In this document: one piece after another, positions 36,209-44,771 of the stretch
Numbering within the stretch: the first letter of the stretch is position 1
How the letters are laid out: every line of letters begins with the position of its first letter
Assembly (NCBI RefSeq): GCF_000375545.1
Contig: NZ_AQXF01000003.1
Location: 142,595-206,594, forward strand
Direction: 5' to 3'
Length of the DNA: 64,000 nt
DNA from: Kordiimonas gwangyangensis DSM 19435 = JCM 12864
GTDB lineage: Bacteria; Pseudomonadota; Alphaproteobacteria; Sphingomonadales; Kordiimonadaceae
Notes under the pieces: generated by a model
The model's database searches: none
The model's input: the letters and a program-made list of their open reading frames with translations, nothing else
What the model was told of the DNA's origin: nothing
Made by a program: the position numbers and the translations under genes

Positions 36209-36460
36209 ATGCAAACCAGCAACAAATTCTTTGACGATCTCTCCAAACTTGCCACCGGTGCCGTGGGTGCAGCCCATAGCGTGAAGGGTGAAATGGAGCA
36301 AACGTTCCGGGCATGGCTTGACCGTCAACTCGCTGGTCTTGACCTCGTGAGCCGTGAGGAATTTGAAGTCGTGCGCGAAATGGCCGAGAAGGCGCGACGC
36401 GAAAACGAAGACCTGCGCGCCGAAATCGAGCTTCTCAAGAAGAAGCCTGCCAAAAAATAG
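36209..36460 (+). CDS. ubiK: UbiK-family accessory factor (YqiC, BMFP domain)
   Basis: An 83-aa protein starting at 36209 (MQTSNKFFDDLSKLATGAVG); the frame extends to 36131 without support. It has a Gly-Ala-rich amphipathic N-terminal helix and a C-terminal coiled coil (REEFEVVREMAEKARREN) with a basic end (KKKPAKK), the layout of the UbiK/BMFP family. UbiK assists aerobic ubiquinone biosynthesis and trimerises. It is divergent from lgt. Confidence 0.86.
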   Translation: MQTSNKFFDDLSKLATGAVGAAHSVKGEMEQTFRAWLDRQLAGLDLVSREEFEVVREMAEKARRENEDLRAEIELLKKKPAKK

Positions 36461-36770
36461 TTCCGTTTGCGCAACAATCTTGCGATCTATTTTTTGCATG
36501 AAGTCTAAATTCTAACAGCTTGCGAACGCGACATTAATTAGCAATTTAGAACGGCGCTTCACTGCCTTATCCACAAGAAATATCCGTAATTTCGTAATTC
36601 GTCCTTGCCACAGAGTCTGCGCTTTGGCACGCTAGATATAGTGTTAAGTCAGATTAAGGGAGCCAGATCTCGTGATTCTGGTACTAAGACGACAACCACT
36701 ATAATACCGGCGAAACCTGAAGTCGCCGGTGCCTCAAAGTCCGGCGGTTTCATCTCAAGGGGGATACGAG
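36461..36770 (+). promoter_or_regulatory. Upstream region of the YbjN-like gene with promoter and 5'-UTR hairpin
   Basis: About 310 AT-rich bp. A TATAAT box lies at 36700-36705 without a good -35. Just after it, CCGGCGA (36707-36713) and TCGCCGG (36723-36729) form a perfect 7-bp stem with a 9-nt loop in what would be the leader, 42 bp before the ATG at 36771. The leader may be structured; no known riboswitch is recognised. Confidence 0.35.
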
Positions 36771-37286
36771 ATGACCACGACGCTAAGTACCGGGCATTCC
36801 GAAGTTCTGAGCCACAATCCGGTAGACCTTGCTGAGGAGCTTGCCGGCGCCAACGACTGGCCTGTCGAGCGCCATGGCGAGGACGAGTTGACCATGTTCA
36901 TCTCGGGGCAATATACCGACCTCCAGTTCCGCGTTTTCTGGCGCGAAGATTTCAAGACACTCCAATTTGCCTGCCTTTTCGATCTCCGCGTGCCTGAGGG
37001 CCGCAGGAGCGATATTTATCACACGATCGGGCTGATCAATGAGCGCATGTGGATCGGCCACTTTGAATATTGGGCTGAGGAAGATGCGCTCCTTTATCGG
37101 CACGCGAGCCTTGCCAACGACCCGCTTCTGGGCGCCATCGGCGAAGACCACATGAACACCATGGTGGAAACAGCACTTGGTGAGTGTGAGCGCTTCTACC
37201 CCGTCTTCCAGTTTGTGATGTGGGGTGGCCAGACGCCGGAGGAAGCCATCGAATCCGCCATGCTGGAATGCGCGGGCAGCGCATAA
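36771..37286 (+). CDS. YbjN-domain protein
   Basis: A 171-aa soluble protein. The start at 36771 (MTTTLSTG) has AAGGGGGAT about 10 nt upstream. The fold resembles the YbjN / type III secretion chaperone-like family: NDWPVERHGEDELTMFISG, then VFWREDFKTLQFACLFDLRV and FPYVFQFVMWGG-like C-terminal sequence (FYPVFQFVMWGGQTPEEAIE). Such a gene between ubiK and proC is the usual alphaproteobacterial order. YbjN family members affect stress tolerance and motility in E. coli; the role here is unknown. Confidence 0.85.
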   Translation: MTTTLSTGHSEVLSHNPVDLAEELAGANDWPVERHGEDELTMFISGQYTDLQFRVFWREDFKTLQFACLFDLRVPEGRRSDIYHTIGLINERMWIGHFEYWAEEDALLYRHASLANDPLLGAIGEDHMNTMVETALGECERFYPVFQFVMWGGQTPEEAIESAMLECAGSA

Positions 37287-37342
37287 CGCGTTGAGGCAAG
37301 GCACTATTCTGCTTGGCGCTTGAAAGCGTCTCACATAAAATG

Positions 37343-37369
37343 CGGGAAGGGGAAACCCTTCCCGTTTTT
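37343..37369 (+). terminator. Rho-independent terminator after the YbjN-like gene
   Basis: Perfect 9-bp stem CGGGAAGGG / CCCTTCCCG with a GAAA tetraloop, followed by five T residues. It lies between the YbjN-like gene and proC. Confidence 0.92.
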
Positions 37370-37391
37370 GTACGCGTGAGGAGGACTTGGG

Positions 37392-38225
37392 ATGCAGGGG
37401 TTCAGTAGCGAGAAGCCGCTTCTTTTGATGGGCTGTGGCCGCATGGGACATGCGATGGCCATGGGCTGGTTGCGTGCCGGGCTTGCGCCTGAACATCTCT
37501 ATGTTGTTGACCCTGCCGCACCGCCAAGCTGCTTGCCGAACATGGCTGAGGGGCATTTTGTCACCAACGCGCATGCGTTGCCGAACGGCCTCAAAGCCCG
37601 GGTGATTATTGTCGCGGTCAAGCCGCAGGTGATTGGCGGCATCCTGCCGCTTCTCACGCCTTTTGCGGATGAGGGGACGCTGGTGATCTCAGTCGCGGCT
37701 GGTGTGCCGCTCAGCATGCTTGAAGACGGTGTGGCGGTTGACGCGACTTATGTGCGCGCCATGCCCAACACACCAGCGGCCATTGGTGCAGGCATCACCG
37801 GCCTGACAGCGCGTGATGATATCAGCGTGGCAGACAAGGCACTGGCGCGCGAACTGTTGCATGCGGTCGGTGAAACCGTCTGGATCGCCGATGAGGCGCA
37901 GATGAATGCGGTGACCGCCGTTTCTGGCAGTGGTCCGGCTTATGTGTTTCATCTGGTGGAATGTATGGCGCATGCGGGTGCGGAGCTTGGTTTGAGCCCG
38001 GATGTTGCGATGCAGCTGGCGCGGCAAACCGTTATTGGCGCCGCCCGCCTGATGGATGAAGAAACCGAGGTCAGTGCCAGTGAACTCCGCCGTCAGGTCA
38101 CAAGCCCCGGCGGTACGACCGAGGCAGCGCTTAAAGTCCTTGGGCACAGTGAAACTGGCCTCGCGGACCTTATGATGCGTGCGCTCGCGGCGGCCGAGCA
38201 GCGTGGGGTTGAACTGGGCGGCTAG
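37392..38225 (+). CDS. proC: Pyrroline-5-carboxylate reductase
   Basis: A 277-aa NAD(P)H enzyme of proline synthesis. The Rossmann motif is LLMGCGRMGHAMAMGWL, and VAVKPQVIGGILP and MPNTPAAIGAGITGL follow; the catalytic C-terminal region has VTAVSGSGPAYVFHLVE and QVTSPGGTTEAALKVL. Length and motifs match ProC fully. GAGGAGGA lies about 8 nt before the ATG. It converges with the solute-binding gene 15 bp on. Confidence 0.96.
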   Translation: MQGFSSEKPLLLMGCGRMGHAMAMGWLRAGLAPEHLYVVDPAAPPSCLPNMAEGHFVTNAHALPNGLKARVIIVAVKPQVIGGILPLLTPFADEGTLVISVAAGVPLSMLEDGVAVDATYVRAMPNTPAAIGAGITGLTARDDISVADKALARELLHAVGETVWIADEAQMNAVTAVSGSGPAYVFHLVECMAHAGAELGLSPDVAMQLARQTVIGAARLMDEETEVSASELRRQVTSPGGTTEAALKVLGHSETGLADLMMRALAAAEQRGVELGG

Positions 38226-38240
38226 GAGCGCGGCATAGCC

Positions 38241-39131
38241 TCATTCGCCTGCGCGTGTGAGGCCGTCTGTTTCCTCAATCGTCATCCAGTATTTGGCCGG
38301 GATGTTTTTGGTGCGTTCGCTCATGTCCGGTGTGTCGATCCAGAACACAGTGCGCGGCCGGGTGCGGATTTCGTCAAACGCCGCTTTGATTACCGGGTGA
38401 TTCTCGAAAAGCTTCATATAGCTGCCGTTCTCATAGGCAGCCCGCAGCCCGCTTTCCACGATAGCGGCGAGATGCGCCTTATCACGCGGGACATAGAAGA
38501 AAGTATCGTATTTATACGCCACCATCATGTGGGGCTCGAGCATCAGGGCGTTCTCGGCGTCCGCACCTTCGCGCTTTATTTCAGGCAGTGCTTCGTTCAT
38601 GCCGCGCGGGAAGGCAAGGAAGCGGTTGCGTTTCAGCATGGTCCAAAGCGCATCAGATGGCGCTGTGACTACCTCAAGGCCTGCTGCGCGCAGAATGCCG
38701 GTATCGGGCCAGGCACTGTTGCTACCAAAGCTGACCAGGCGGCGCAGGTCATCCTTGCTGCGTACGGTGGTGAATACACCGCTATTCTCCTCGCGGATGG
38801 CAAGGAAGCGGTAGCCGAGTAAGCCGCGGCTCACCGGAATATTGACCTGAAGGAAATCCTTTTCGCGCTCCGCCGAATAGCCGGAATAAAAGATATTGAA
38901 CTTGCCCTCTTGCAGCTCACGCAGGGTGCGCTGCTGGGTGACGGTATGCTCAAATGTCTTGATGCTGTGCTCGCCGCCTTCGGTCGCTAGCGCCAGGTGC
39001 AGGACCTGAATGATGAAACTGTCATCGCTGTCGTACACCGGAATGCGGAATTCCTCCGCATGTGCAGTGCTGCACGCGAGGGGTGCCAAAAGCATATAGA
39101 ACGATGCCAGAATCGTGCGTCTAAAAGTCAT
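38241..39131 (-). CDS. Periplasmic solute-binding-like protein, stand-alone
   Basis: A 296-aa protein with a signal peptide (MTFRRTILASFYMLLAPLAC, ending near AHA-EE). The body has the bilobed binding-protein pattern: FRIPVYDSDDSFIIQVLHLAL, FGSNSAWPDTGILRAAGLEV, and a C-terminal helix FFYVPRDKAHLAAIVESGL. It is distantly similar to the protein at 30.0 kb. No transporter genes are adjacent. Its upstream region carries the RNA candidate on the same strand, ending 110 nt before this start. Confidence 0.74.
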   Translation of the reverse strand: MTFRRTILASFYMLLAPLACSTAHAEEFRIPVYDSDDSFIIQVLHLALATEGGEHSIKTFEHTVTQQRTLRELQEGKFNIFYSGYSAEREKDFLQVNIPVSRGLLGYRFLAIREENSGVFTTVRSKDDLRRLVSFGSNSAWPDTGILRAAGLEVVTAPSDALWTMLKRNRFLAFPRGMNEALPEIKREGADAENALMLEPHMMVAYKYDTFFYVPRDKAHLAAIVESGLRAAYENGSYMKLFENHPVIKAAFDEIRTRPRTVFWIDTPDMSERTKNIPAKYWMTIEETDGLTRAGE

Positions 39132-39243
39132 GTTTTTTCGTCTGTGCCGGGGCAGGCAGTTCGTTTGCCTACAAGTTTATCAAAGGAAAATCACAAACAC
39201 TAAGAACTTCTGACGCGTGGCAGGTGAGCGAAACAGGTCTCAC

Positions 39244-39275
39244 AAAAAAAGAGGCCCCGGCAAATCGCCGGAGCC
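39244..39275 (-). terminator. Rho-independent terminator of the RNA candidate
   Basis: On the minus strand a 9-bp stem GGCTCCGGC / GCCGGGGCC (one G-U pair) with a 5-nt loop is followed by TC and seven T residues. No protein gene ends nearby on this strand, which is the main reason for calling a non-coding transcript. Confidence 0.85.
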
Positions 39276-39500
39276 TTGGAAAAAGTTTGTCAACATAGGG
39301 AGGTTCGTCGTGTCTCTTGGAAGAGACGGAACTGAAAGGGTCGGCCCCGGGGGGGAAGTGGGGGGAGGGGGGAGGAACCCCGGGACCGACCTTTGTGACG
39401 GAAAACCGTCAAACTCAGAAACTTGTCGCCGCTGAACTCGAAGCCAGGGGGGGAGATCGGGGGGAGTGATCGTGGCCCGTGTCCGGCGGCGTTGATGGGT
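39244..39500 (-). ncRNA. Putative structured small RNA with C-rich anti-SD loop
   Basis: In a 550-bp gene-free gap the minus strand holds ordered hairpins and a terminator. In order of transcription: C-tracts at 39472-39446 (a C7 and a C6 run); a TGACGG/CCGTCA hairpin (39411-39396, TTTT loop); a 14-bp stem with one G-U pair (39391-39378 with 39352-39339) presenting a 25-nt loop (39377-39353) that contains TTCCTCCCCCC and CCCCCCACTT; a GTCTCTT/AAGAGAC stem (39327-39312); and a terminator at 39275-39244. CCTCC loops in bacterial small RNAs can pair with Shine-Dalgarno sequences. No ORF in it looks coding. The 5' end and promoter are not defined; a long structured leader of the solute-binding gene is the other option. 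Confidence 0.55.
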
Positions 39501-39646
39501 ATATATGGGCCAGCCGTCAAATAGAAAACCCATTTTTGTGTCGTGGCAGCCATGCGTTTTTTGCATGTCACATGCCTGACACATATTTGATTAACGAATG
39601 GCTTGTCATTGTTAAAAGATGATGCGTTGCATGCCGGGAAAAAGGC

Positions 39647-39652
39647 TATAAT
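39647..39652 (+). promoter_or_regulatory. TATAAT box of the HEAT-cyclophilin gene
   Basis: A consensus TATAAT lies 28 bp before the ATG. TTGCAT at 39627-39632 is only 14 bp upstream, too close for a normal -35, so the -35 is uncertain. Confidence 0.45.
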
Positions 39653-39680
39653 CTACAAATAATTAGCGGGGGAGATTACC

Positions 39681-41369
39681 ATGAAGGTCAAGCATATCGC
39701 GGCTGTTGCGCTGTTAACATTTTCTTGTCCTACGCTGTCATTTTCAGCTGAAAATACATCCGAGGTTAATGAATTTAATGTTTTGAAGGCGCAATTGAGG
39801 GAGGCAACAGACCGTCGCGATGGTCAGATTCCTGCATTTGACGCAGCCCTTGAGACCGGAAATTTCGAAGCACTTGTCATGCTCGGCCAAATTGGCGGTG
39901 ATGCATGCGATAAAATCATCCCTTATCTGGCGTCCAATGACGGCGCACGCCCCTATGCCCGTAAAGGTGCGATGCATTGCCATGATGACCGGCTCGCGGA
40001 CGCCCTGCTTGCCTACACGGCGCCGCTTGCTGACAAAGATGCCGTTGACTACCTGCTGCCAGCGCTTGGTTTTTCGGGTGGGGAGGGCGCACGCGCGACC
40101 TTGATCAATAAGGTGAATGGCGTATTGCCGGGCAAACCTTTGGGTGTAGGCTATCCTGATAATGCCCGCACCTTGCCGCTATTTGGCCTGCTTCAGTCCG
40201 TTGTTTATGACCGCCTTGCGCCAGAGGCGGTGCCGGGGCTGGATTTTGAAAACCTACTGTTGCTGTCGCAGGAAATGGGCACGGCGGAGATGGCGGCCTA
40301 CCTTCTGACTCGTTTCACCAAGCTCGATACCGTGCTTTCGCAGATAGATGTGGAAGACGCAATTGACCTTACCGACAACTACCCTGTGCGCATGTCGCTT
40401 GTGCGCGTTCTGCGCCAGTTTGGCGATGGGGCTGCCCCGAAACTGATAGAGCTGGCGGACGGCGAGGAAAAATCCGTCGCGATCGAAGCCGTGCGCGCAA
40501 TGGGCCAACTGGCGGATGAGGCGACGATGAAATATCTGGTCAAGGCTGCGTCCAAGGGGGACGTGCATCGGCGGCAGGTGGCGATTGGTGCGCTTGGCGG
40601 CCGCGACAAGGGTGAAGCCATTGTCGTCAAGAAACTGAAGGAGTTGGTGGGGGAGAGTAACTCATGGCTCGCGGCAACGGCGCTTGAAAGTCTTGTGTTC
40701 CACGCCAATGACGATGCTGTGCGCTTTGCGTCCGGTTGGCTCAGTTCAGATGAATATTACCGCGCCTACAAAGCCATGGGTGTGCTCAGCCGCTCGGACG
40801 AAGGCAAGGCTGCGCTGCAGGTGTTTGCGGACGCGAACAAGGGTACCGCACGTGGGCGCGATGCGGCCATCACGCTCGACCCTTCCATTGAGGAGCGCAC
40901 CACGCCGCGCGCCACGCCAGAATTTGCGAAAGCGCAGTCTTATCAGACCAAGCTCCTCAAGTTGACCACCACGCGCGGTGAAGTAGTGATCGCACCCAGT
41001 ACTGAAGCGCTCTACGCCGTTGCCAGTTTCTTTGAACTGGCGGAAGCCGGCAAGATGGATGGCATGATCTGGCAGCGTGTGATCCCCAACTTCGTCGCGC
41101 AAGCTGGCCTTGTGGCGGACACCTCAACCGATGACTGGGGCAGTATCCGTGAAGAGTGGTTTGAAAGTGACCACCGTGTGGGCACTATGGGTGTGGCAAC
41201 CGCCGGCAAGGACACGGGCAGCACACAGTTCTTCATCAATACCGCGCACAACATCCACCTCAACAACCGCTATACGGTGTTCGGGCATGTGATTTCGGGC
41301 ATGGATGCGGCCTTCGCGCTTGAAGAAGGTGATGTCATCACCAAAGCAGAACTGGTGGACGCAAACTAG
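39681..41369 (+). CDS. Exported HEAT-repeat / cyclophilin fusion (peptidyl-prolyl isomerase)
   Basis: A 562-aa protein with a signal peptide (MKVKHIAAVALLTFSCPTLS, ending FSA-EN). Residues about 60-390 form HEAT-like helical repeats (for example ADEATMKYLVKAASKGDVHR, RQVAIGALGGRDKGEAIVVK). Residues about 415-560 are a cyclophilin: WQRVIPNFVAQAG holds the catalytic Arg, Phe and Gln equivalents, and GSTQFFINTAHN and YTVFGHVISGMD follow. The isomerase core therefore looks active. The HEAT part probably binds client proteins in the periplasm. GGGGGAG is 9 nt before the ATG. It converges on the LysR gene with a 4-bp overlap. Confidence 0.88.
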   Translation: MKVKHIAAVALLTFSCPTLSFSAENTSEVNEFNVLKAQLREATDRRDGQIPAFDAALETGNFEALVMLGQIGGDACDKIIPYLASNDGARPYARKGAMHCHDDRLADALLAYTAPLADKDAVDYLLPALGFSGGEGARATLINKVNGVLPGKPLGVGYPDNARTLPLFGLLQSVVYDRLAPEAVPGLDFENLLLLSQEMGTAEMAAYLLTRFTKLDTVLSQIDVEDAIDLTDNYPVRMSLVRVLRQFGDGAAPKLIELADGEEKSVAIEAVRAMGQLADEATMKYLVKAASKGDVHRRQVAIGALGGRDKGEAIVVKKLKELVGESNSWLAATALESLVFHANDDAVRFASGWLSSDEYYRAYKAMGVLSRSDEGKAALQVFADANKGTARGRDAAITLDPSIEERTTPRATPEFAKAQSYQTKLLKLTTTRGEVVIAPSTEALYAVASFFELAEAGKMDGMIWQRVIPNFVAQAGLVADTSTDDWGSIREEWFESDHRVGTMGVATAGKDTGSTQFFINTAHNIHLNNRYTVFGHVISGMDAAFALEEGDVITKAELVDAN

Positions 41370-42259
41370 AGGATATTACTCTCGGCCCTGATCTGGCGGA
41401 TCATGAAATCGCGGAACAGGGCCACACGGAGCGAGCCACGAAGTTCCGGCGCATAACAGTAGAAGGCGTTAAAGGGCGTGCCTTCCACCTTTGGCAGCAC
41501 ACGCACCAGCTTCTTGCGGTTATGCACCAGATAGTCGGGCAGCACGGCGATGCCCATGCCCGCTTCAACCGCATGAAGAACACCATAAAGGTTATCGATC
41601 TGCAGGCGCGGGATACGGTTCTTGCGCGGGTTACCAACGGTCAGCAGCCAGTTGAGGCCCCGGATGGTGGGCACGTTTGATACACCAAAGGTGATCAGGT
41701 CATGCGCGTCGAGGTCATCGGTCGTGATTGGCGTGCCGCGTTTGTCCAGATACTCGGGGCTCGCATAAATATGGCTGTGGAAGGTGGCGAGCGGACGCTG
41801 GATAAGTTCCGCCTGCTCCGGCTCATGTAGCCGGATCGCCACGTCAGCCTCACCGGCGGAGAGGTCAAGGTCAGCGTCATCGAGAATAAGCTGGATGTTG
41901 ATGTCCGGATATTCGCTCATGAACTGTTCAAGGTGAGGGGTCAGCCACACGGCGCCAAATGTCACCATGGTGGTCACGCGCAAGAGGCCTGAGGGGCGCT
42001 CCCGGCTTTCCATCAGGCTGCGTTCGGTCTCCTCGATGCGCAGCATTACCTCGCGGGCGGTGTTATAAAGTTCCTGCCCTTCCTGTGTGAGCACAAGGCC
42101 ACGTGCGTGCCGCGTGAACAGCGAGACATTCAGACTCTCTTCCAAAGACCGGATCTGGCGGCTGACGGCGGATTGGCTACAGTTCAGGCGTGCACCCGCA
42201 TTCGTGAAGCTGCCGCTTTCAGCGACAGTATGAAAGATGCGAAGCCTGTCCCAATCCAT
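41366..42259 (-). CDS. LysR-family transcriptional regulator
   Basis: A 297-aa regulator. The N-terminal winged helix is MDWDRLRIFHTVAESGSFTN followed by LNCSQSAVSRQIRSLEESLN; the C-terminal effector domain (about 90-290) has SEYPDINIQLILDDADLDLS and AVEAGMGIAVLPDYLV. The effector is unknown. It is divergent from a small gene of the DNA-binding type, and the 109-bp spacer between them probably holds its operator. The C-terminal coding end overlaps the HEAT-cyclophilin stop by 4 bp. Confidence 0.94.
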   Translation of the reverse strand: MDWDRLRIFHTVAESGSFTNAGARLNCSQSAVSRQIRSLEESLNVSLFTRHARGLVLTQEGQELYNTAREVMLRIEETERSLMESRERPSGLLRVTTMVTFGAVWLTPHLEQFMSEYPDINIQLILDDADLDLSAGEADVAIRLHEPEQAELIQRPLATFHSHIYASPEYLDKRGTPITTDDLDAHDLITFGVSNVPTIRGLNWLLTVGNPRKNRIPRLQIDNLYGVLHAVEAGMGIAVLPDYLVHNRKKLVRVLPKVEGTPFNAFYCYAPELRGSLRVALFRDFMIRQIRAESNIL

Positions 42260-42368
42260 GTCCTATCTCCCTGGGTGCGGAGGTGACGCAAACATTGCCG
42301 CAAGCCCTTGTTTTGCATACTATATGAAGCGCCCACAGGGGCAAGTCCAGATTGGGGTAACAAACACC

Positions 42369-42668
42369 GTGAGCAACAAGGCGATTCTCGAACAGGCGTC
42401 GTCCTATTTCAAATCCCACCACCCAGGTCTCTCGGCGGAAGCGATCATTTGCTTTCTGGTGATGATCGACATGGGTGACGTTACCGTGGGCGCAGTTGCC
42501 CGGGCCGTGGGCATGACGGAACCCCAAGCCTATCAGCATATTTCCACCCTGTCGCCAAGCGGCGCCGGGCTCATTAACCTTGTAAATGCAGGGGATGGCC
42601 GAAATGTGATTTCATTCTCGGCGCAGGGCGAGGCAGCCAAGGCGGCGATATTGGCCGCCTTGGGGTAA
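42369..42668 (+). CDS. Small MarR-like winged-helix protein
   Basis: A 99-aa protein from the GTG at 42369 (VSNKAILEQASSYF), with GGGGTAA upstream; an in-frame ATG at 42324 is possible. The middle (LSAEAIICFLVMIDMGDVTV, GAVARAVGMTEPQAYQHIST) reads as a winged-helix DNA-binding segment, then a wing-like GDGRNVISFSAQGEAAKAAI. The MarR-like placement is by pattern only. It is divergent from the LysR gene and converges on the chemoreceptor gene. Confidence 0.6.
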   Translation: MSNKAILEQASSYFKSHHPGLSAEAIICFLVMIDMGDVTVGAVARAVGMTEPQAYQHISTLSPSGAGLINLVNAGDGRNVISFSAQGEAAKAAILAALG

Positions 42669-42677
42669 TGCGCTTGG

Positions 42678-44549
42678 TTAGCGGTTGCGCTGGCTGCGGT
42701 ACAGCTCCGTACCTTCCTCAGCGTTGCGCTTGGCGAGGGTGATAGAGCCTGAAATGTCCTTCAGGTTGCGGTTGATTTCACCCACGGCCTCAGCGGCCGT
42801 CAGCATGTTATTGGAAATCTCGCGAGTCACACCGCTCTGCTCGTCAATCGACCCGGCGATTTCAGACACACTCGCGTGCAGGTTGGTGACCGAGCCATTG
42901 ATGGACGCGAGGTGGTTGATCACTTCAGAAGACACACCCTGCATGCGCTCGATCTCTCCCGCGATCTGGTTGGTGGCGGATGCCACCTGGCCTGCAAGGT
43001 TTTTCACCTCATTGGCAACGACCGCAAAGCCGCGCCCTGCTTCGCCTGCGCGCGCGGATTCGATGGTGGCATTGAGTGCTAGCAGGTTGATCTGCGCTGC
43101 AATATCGTTGATGAGGGTTACAATCTGGCCCATAGCGTCTGCGGCGTCGCTCAGCGCTTTGGTGCTGTCGTCCGCCGCGCGCGTTTCGTTTGCGGTTTTC
43201 TCCACCTCCTGCAGGGCGCCGGACACGCCGTTCGCGATCTCCTGCGCCGATGCGCTCAGTTCTTCGGCGGCAGCTGCCACGGTCTGCACCATGGAATCGG
43301 TCTGGGTCGATGCTGTCGCGGCGGAACTGGCGCGGCTCTGGGCGTCGGCAACGCTCGCGAGAATATCATCCAGCTTGCTGTCAACCTTCGCGCCGGTTTC
43401 CTGTGCCTCAATACGGGCTTTCACGCTGGCCGTGATGTCGCTTGCGAACTTCACCACCTTGCGTGGCTTGCCGTCAGGGCCAAAGATCGGATTGTAGCTC
43501 GCCTGTAGCCATAATGTATCGCCGCCTTTGCCAACGCGCTCAAACTCACCGGTACGGAACTCACCTTTCGCGAGGGATGACCAGAAGGAACGGTATTCAC
43601 CGCTGGCACGCTCGCTGGATTTGACAAAGATACTGTGATGTTTGCCAACGATTTCCTCAAGCCGGTAGCCGACTGCTGCAAGGAAATTGTCATTGGCGGT
43701 CAGGATATTGCCACTCAGGTCAAACTCGATAATGGCTTGCGCACGGTCAAGCGCCGAGAGCTTGCCCTCATAGTCGGCGTTCCGCAGTTTATCGGCCGTA
43801 ATATCACTTGCGAACTTCACCACCTTGATCGGGTTGCCGTTGCGGTCGATGATCGGGTTATAGGTTGCCTGCAGCCAAAGGTCCGTGCCGTCGGCTTTCT
43901 TGCGGCGGTATTCACCACTGCGGTGCTTGCCGTCATGGAGGTCCTGCCAGAACTGCTTGTACTCAGGCGTATCCTTTTCAGAATTGCAGACAAAAATTCG
44001 GTGATGTTTGCCCTTGATGTCTTCAAGGCTGTAACCGACGGCAGCAAGGAAATTGTCATTCGCAGTCAGGATGTGGCCATCAAGGTCAAACTCGATCACC
44101 GCCTGCGCACGGTCAAGCGCATCAAGCTTGCTCTCTGCATCGATGTTTTTCATCTCGGACCCGGTGATATCGGTCGCGAACTTGATGACCTTTTCGACCT
44201 TGCCATCAGCTTTGCCCACTGGAACATAGATCGCCTGAAGCCAGATCTGCCGGCCGCCCTTGGCAACGCGGCAGAAGGTGCGGGACTGAAACTCACCATC
44301 GCGCAGACTTTGCCAGAATTTGGTATAGTCGGCGGAGGAACGGTCCTCTTCGCGCATGAACATTCGGTGATGCTGGCCCACGATTTCCCGGCGGTCATAG
44401 CCCATGGCACGCAGGAAAATATCGTTGGCGGCCACTATCGTACCGTCAGGTGAAAACTCGATCATGGCTTGGGATTGTGACAGCGCATGCATCGCGGCTT
44501 CAGCTGCACTGGCTTTGCCAGCGTAAAGCCTTTTAACTGCATCGAACAA
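42678..44549 (-). CDS. Soluble chemoreceptor, PAS-PAS-PAS-MCP signal domain (copy 1)
   Basis: A cytoplasmic receptor of 623 aa. I choose the TTG at 44549 over the ATG at 44591: AGGAG lies 7 nt before it, and the product then starts [10 protein letters not shown] and has exactly the 623-aa length of the paralogue at 44772-46643 (FDAVKK). Three PAS domains (about 18-130, 140-252, 262-374) repeat the pattern [20 protein letters not shown] ... HHRIFV ... [10 protein letters not shown], each about 122 residues. The signal tip has [20 protein letters not shown]. There is no transmembrane helix. Related Aer/BdlA-type receptors bind heme or flavin in PAS domains; the ligand here is unknown. Confidence 0.88.
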   Translation of the reverse strand: MFDAVKRLYAGKASAAEAAMHALSQSQAMIEFSPDGTIVAANDIFLRAMGYDRREIVGQHHRMFMREEDRSSADYTKFWQSLRDGEFQSRTFCRVAKGGRQIWLQAIYVPVGKADGKVEKVIKFATDITGSEMKNIDAESKLDALDRAQAVIEFDLDGHILTANDNFLAAVGYSLEDIKGKHHRIFVCNSEKDTPEYKQFWQDLHDGKHRSGEYRRKKADGTDLWLQATYNPIIDRNGNPIKVVKFASDITADKLRNADYEGKLSALDRAQAIIEFDLSGNILTANDNFLAAVGYRLEEIVGKHHSIFVKSSERASGEYRSFWSSLAKGEFRTGEFERVGKGGDTLWLQASYNPIFGPDGKPRKVVKFASDITASVKARIEAQETGAKVDSKLDDILASVADAQSRASSAATASTQTDSMVQTVAAAAEELSASAQEIANGVSGALQEVEKTANETRAADDSTKALSDAADAMGQIVTLINDIAAQINLLALNATIESARAGEAGRGFAVVANEVKNLAGQVASATNQIAGEIERMQGVSSEVINHLASINGSVTNLHASVSEIAGSIDEQSGVTREISNNMLTAAEAVGEINRNLKDISGSITLAKRNAEEGTELYRSQRNR

Positions 44550-44771
44550 GTTTGTATCTCCTGTGACGGTATTCTCCGTCAACTCAAACATCTTGCTTAT
44601 TCGACCCCTGTCGCGGCGGAATGTAAACGATTACACGCACAGAATATATACAAAAGTTGTGACATTCTGTCTTTGGTAGGGGGCGAGGTTTTGGGTCTAG
44701 ATCAAGTCTATGAAATCTATAACCTTTTCCTGAATATATGAACAAGTGCACTCATAACTTTTGTGCCTTTG

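Noticed and set aside
36648-36662. TTAA-N6-TTAA, close to a CtrA binding site
   Set aside because: The CtrA consensus needs a 7-bp spacer; here it is 6 bp, and no cell-cycle gene adjoins.
39240-39584. Open frames of 93-114 codons on the minus strand in the RNA candidate
   Set aside because: They arise from the C-rich tracts, give Pro-rich low-complexity products and lack ribosome binding sites; the ordered hairpins and terminator explain the region better.
44487-44741. 84-codon plus-strand frame at the start of the first triple-PAS receptor
   Set aside because: It lies over the ribosome binding site and start of the receptor on the other strand and has no start signal.
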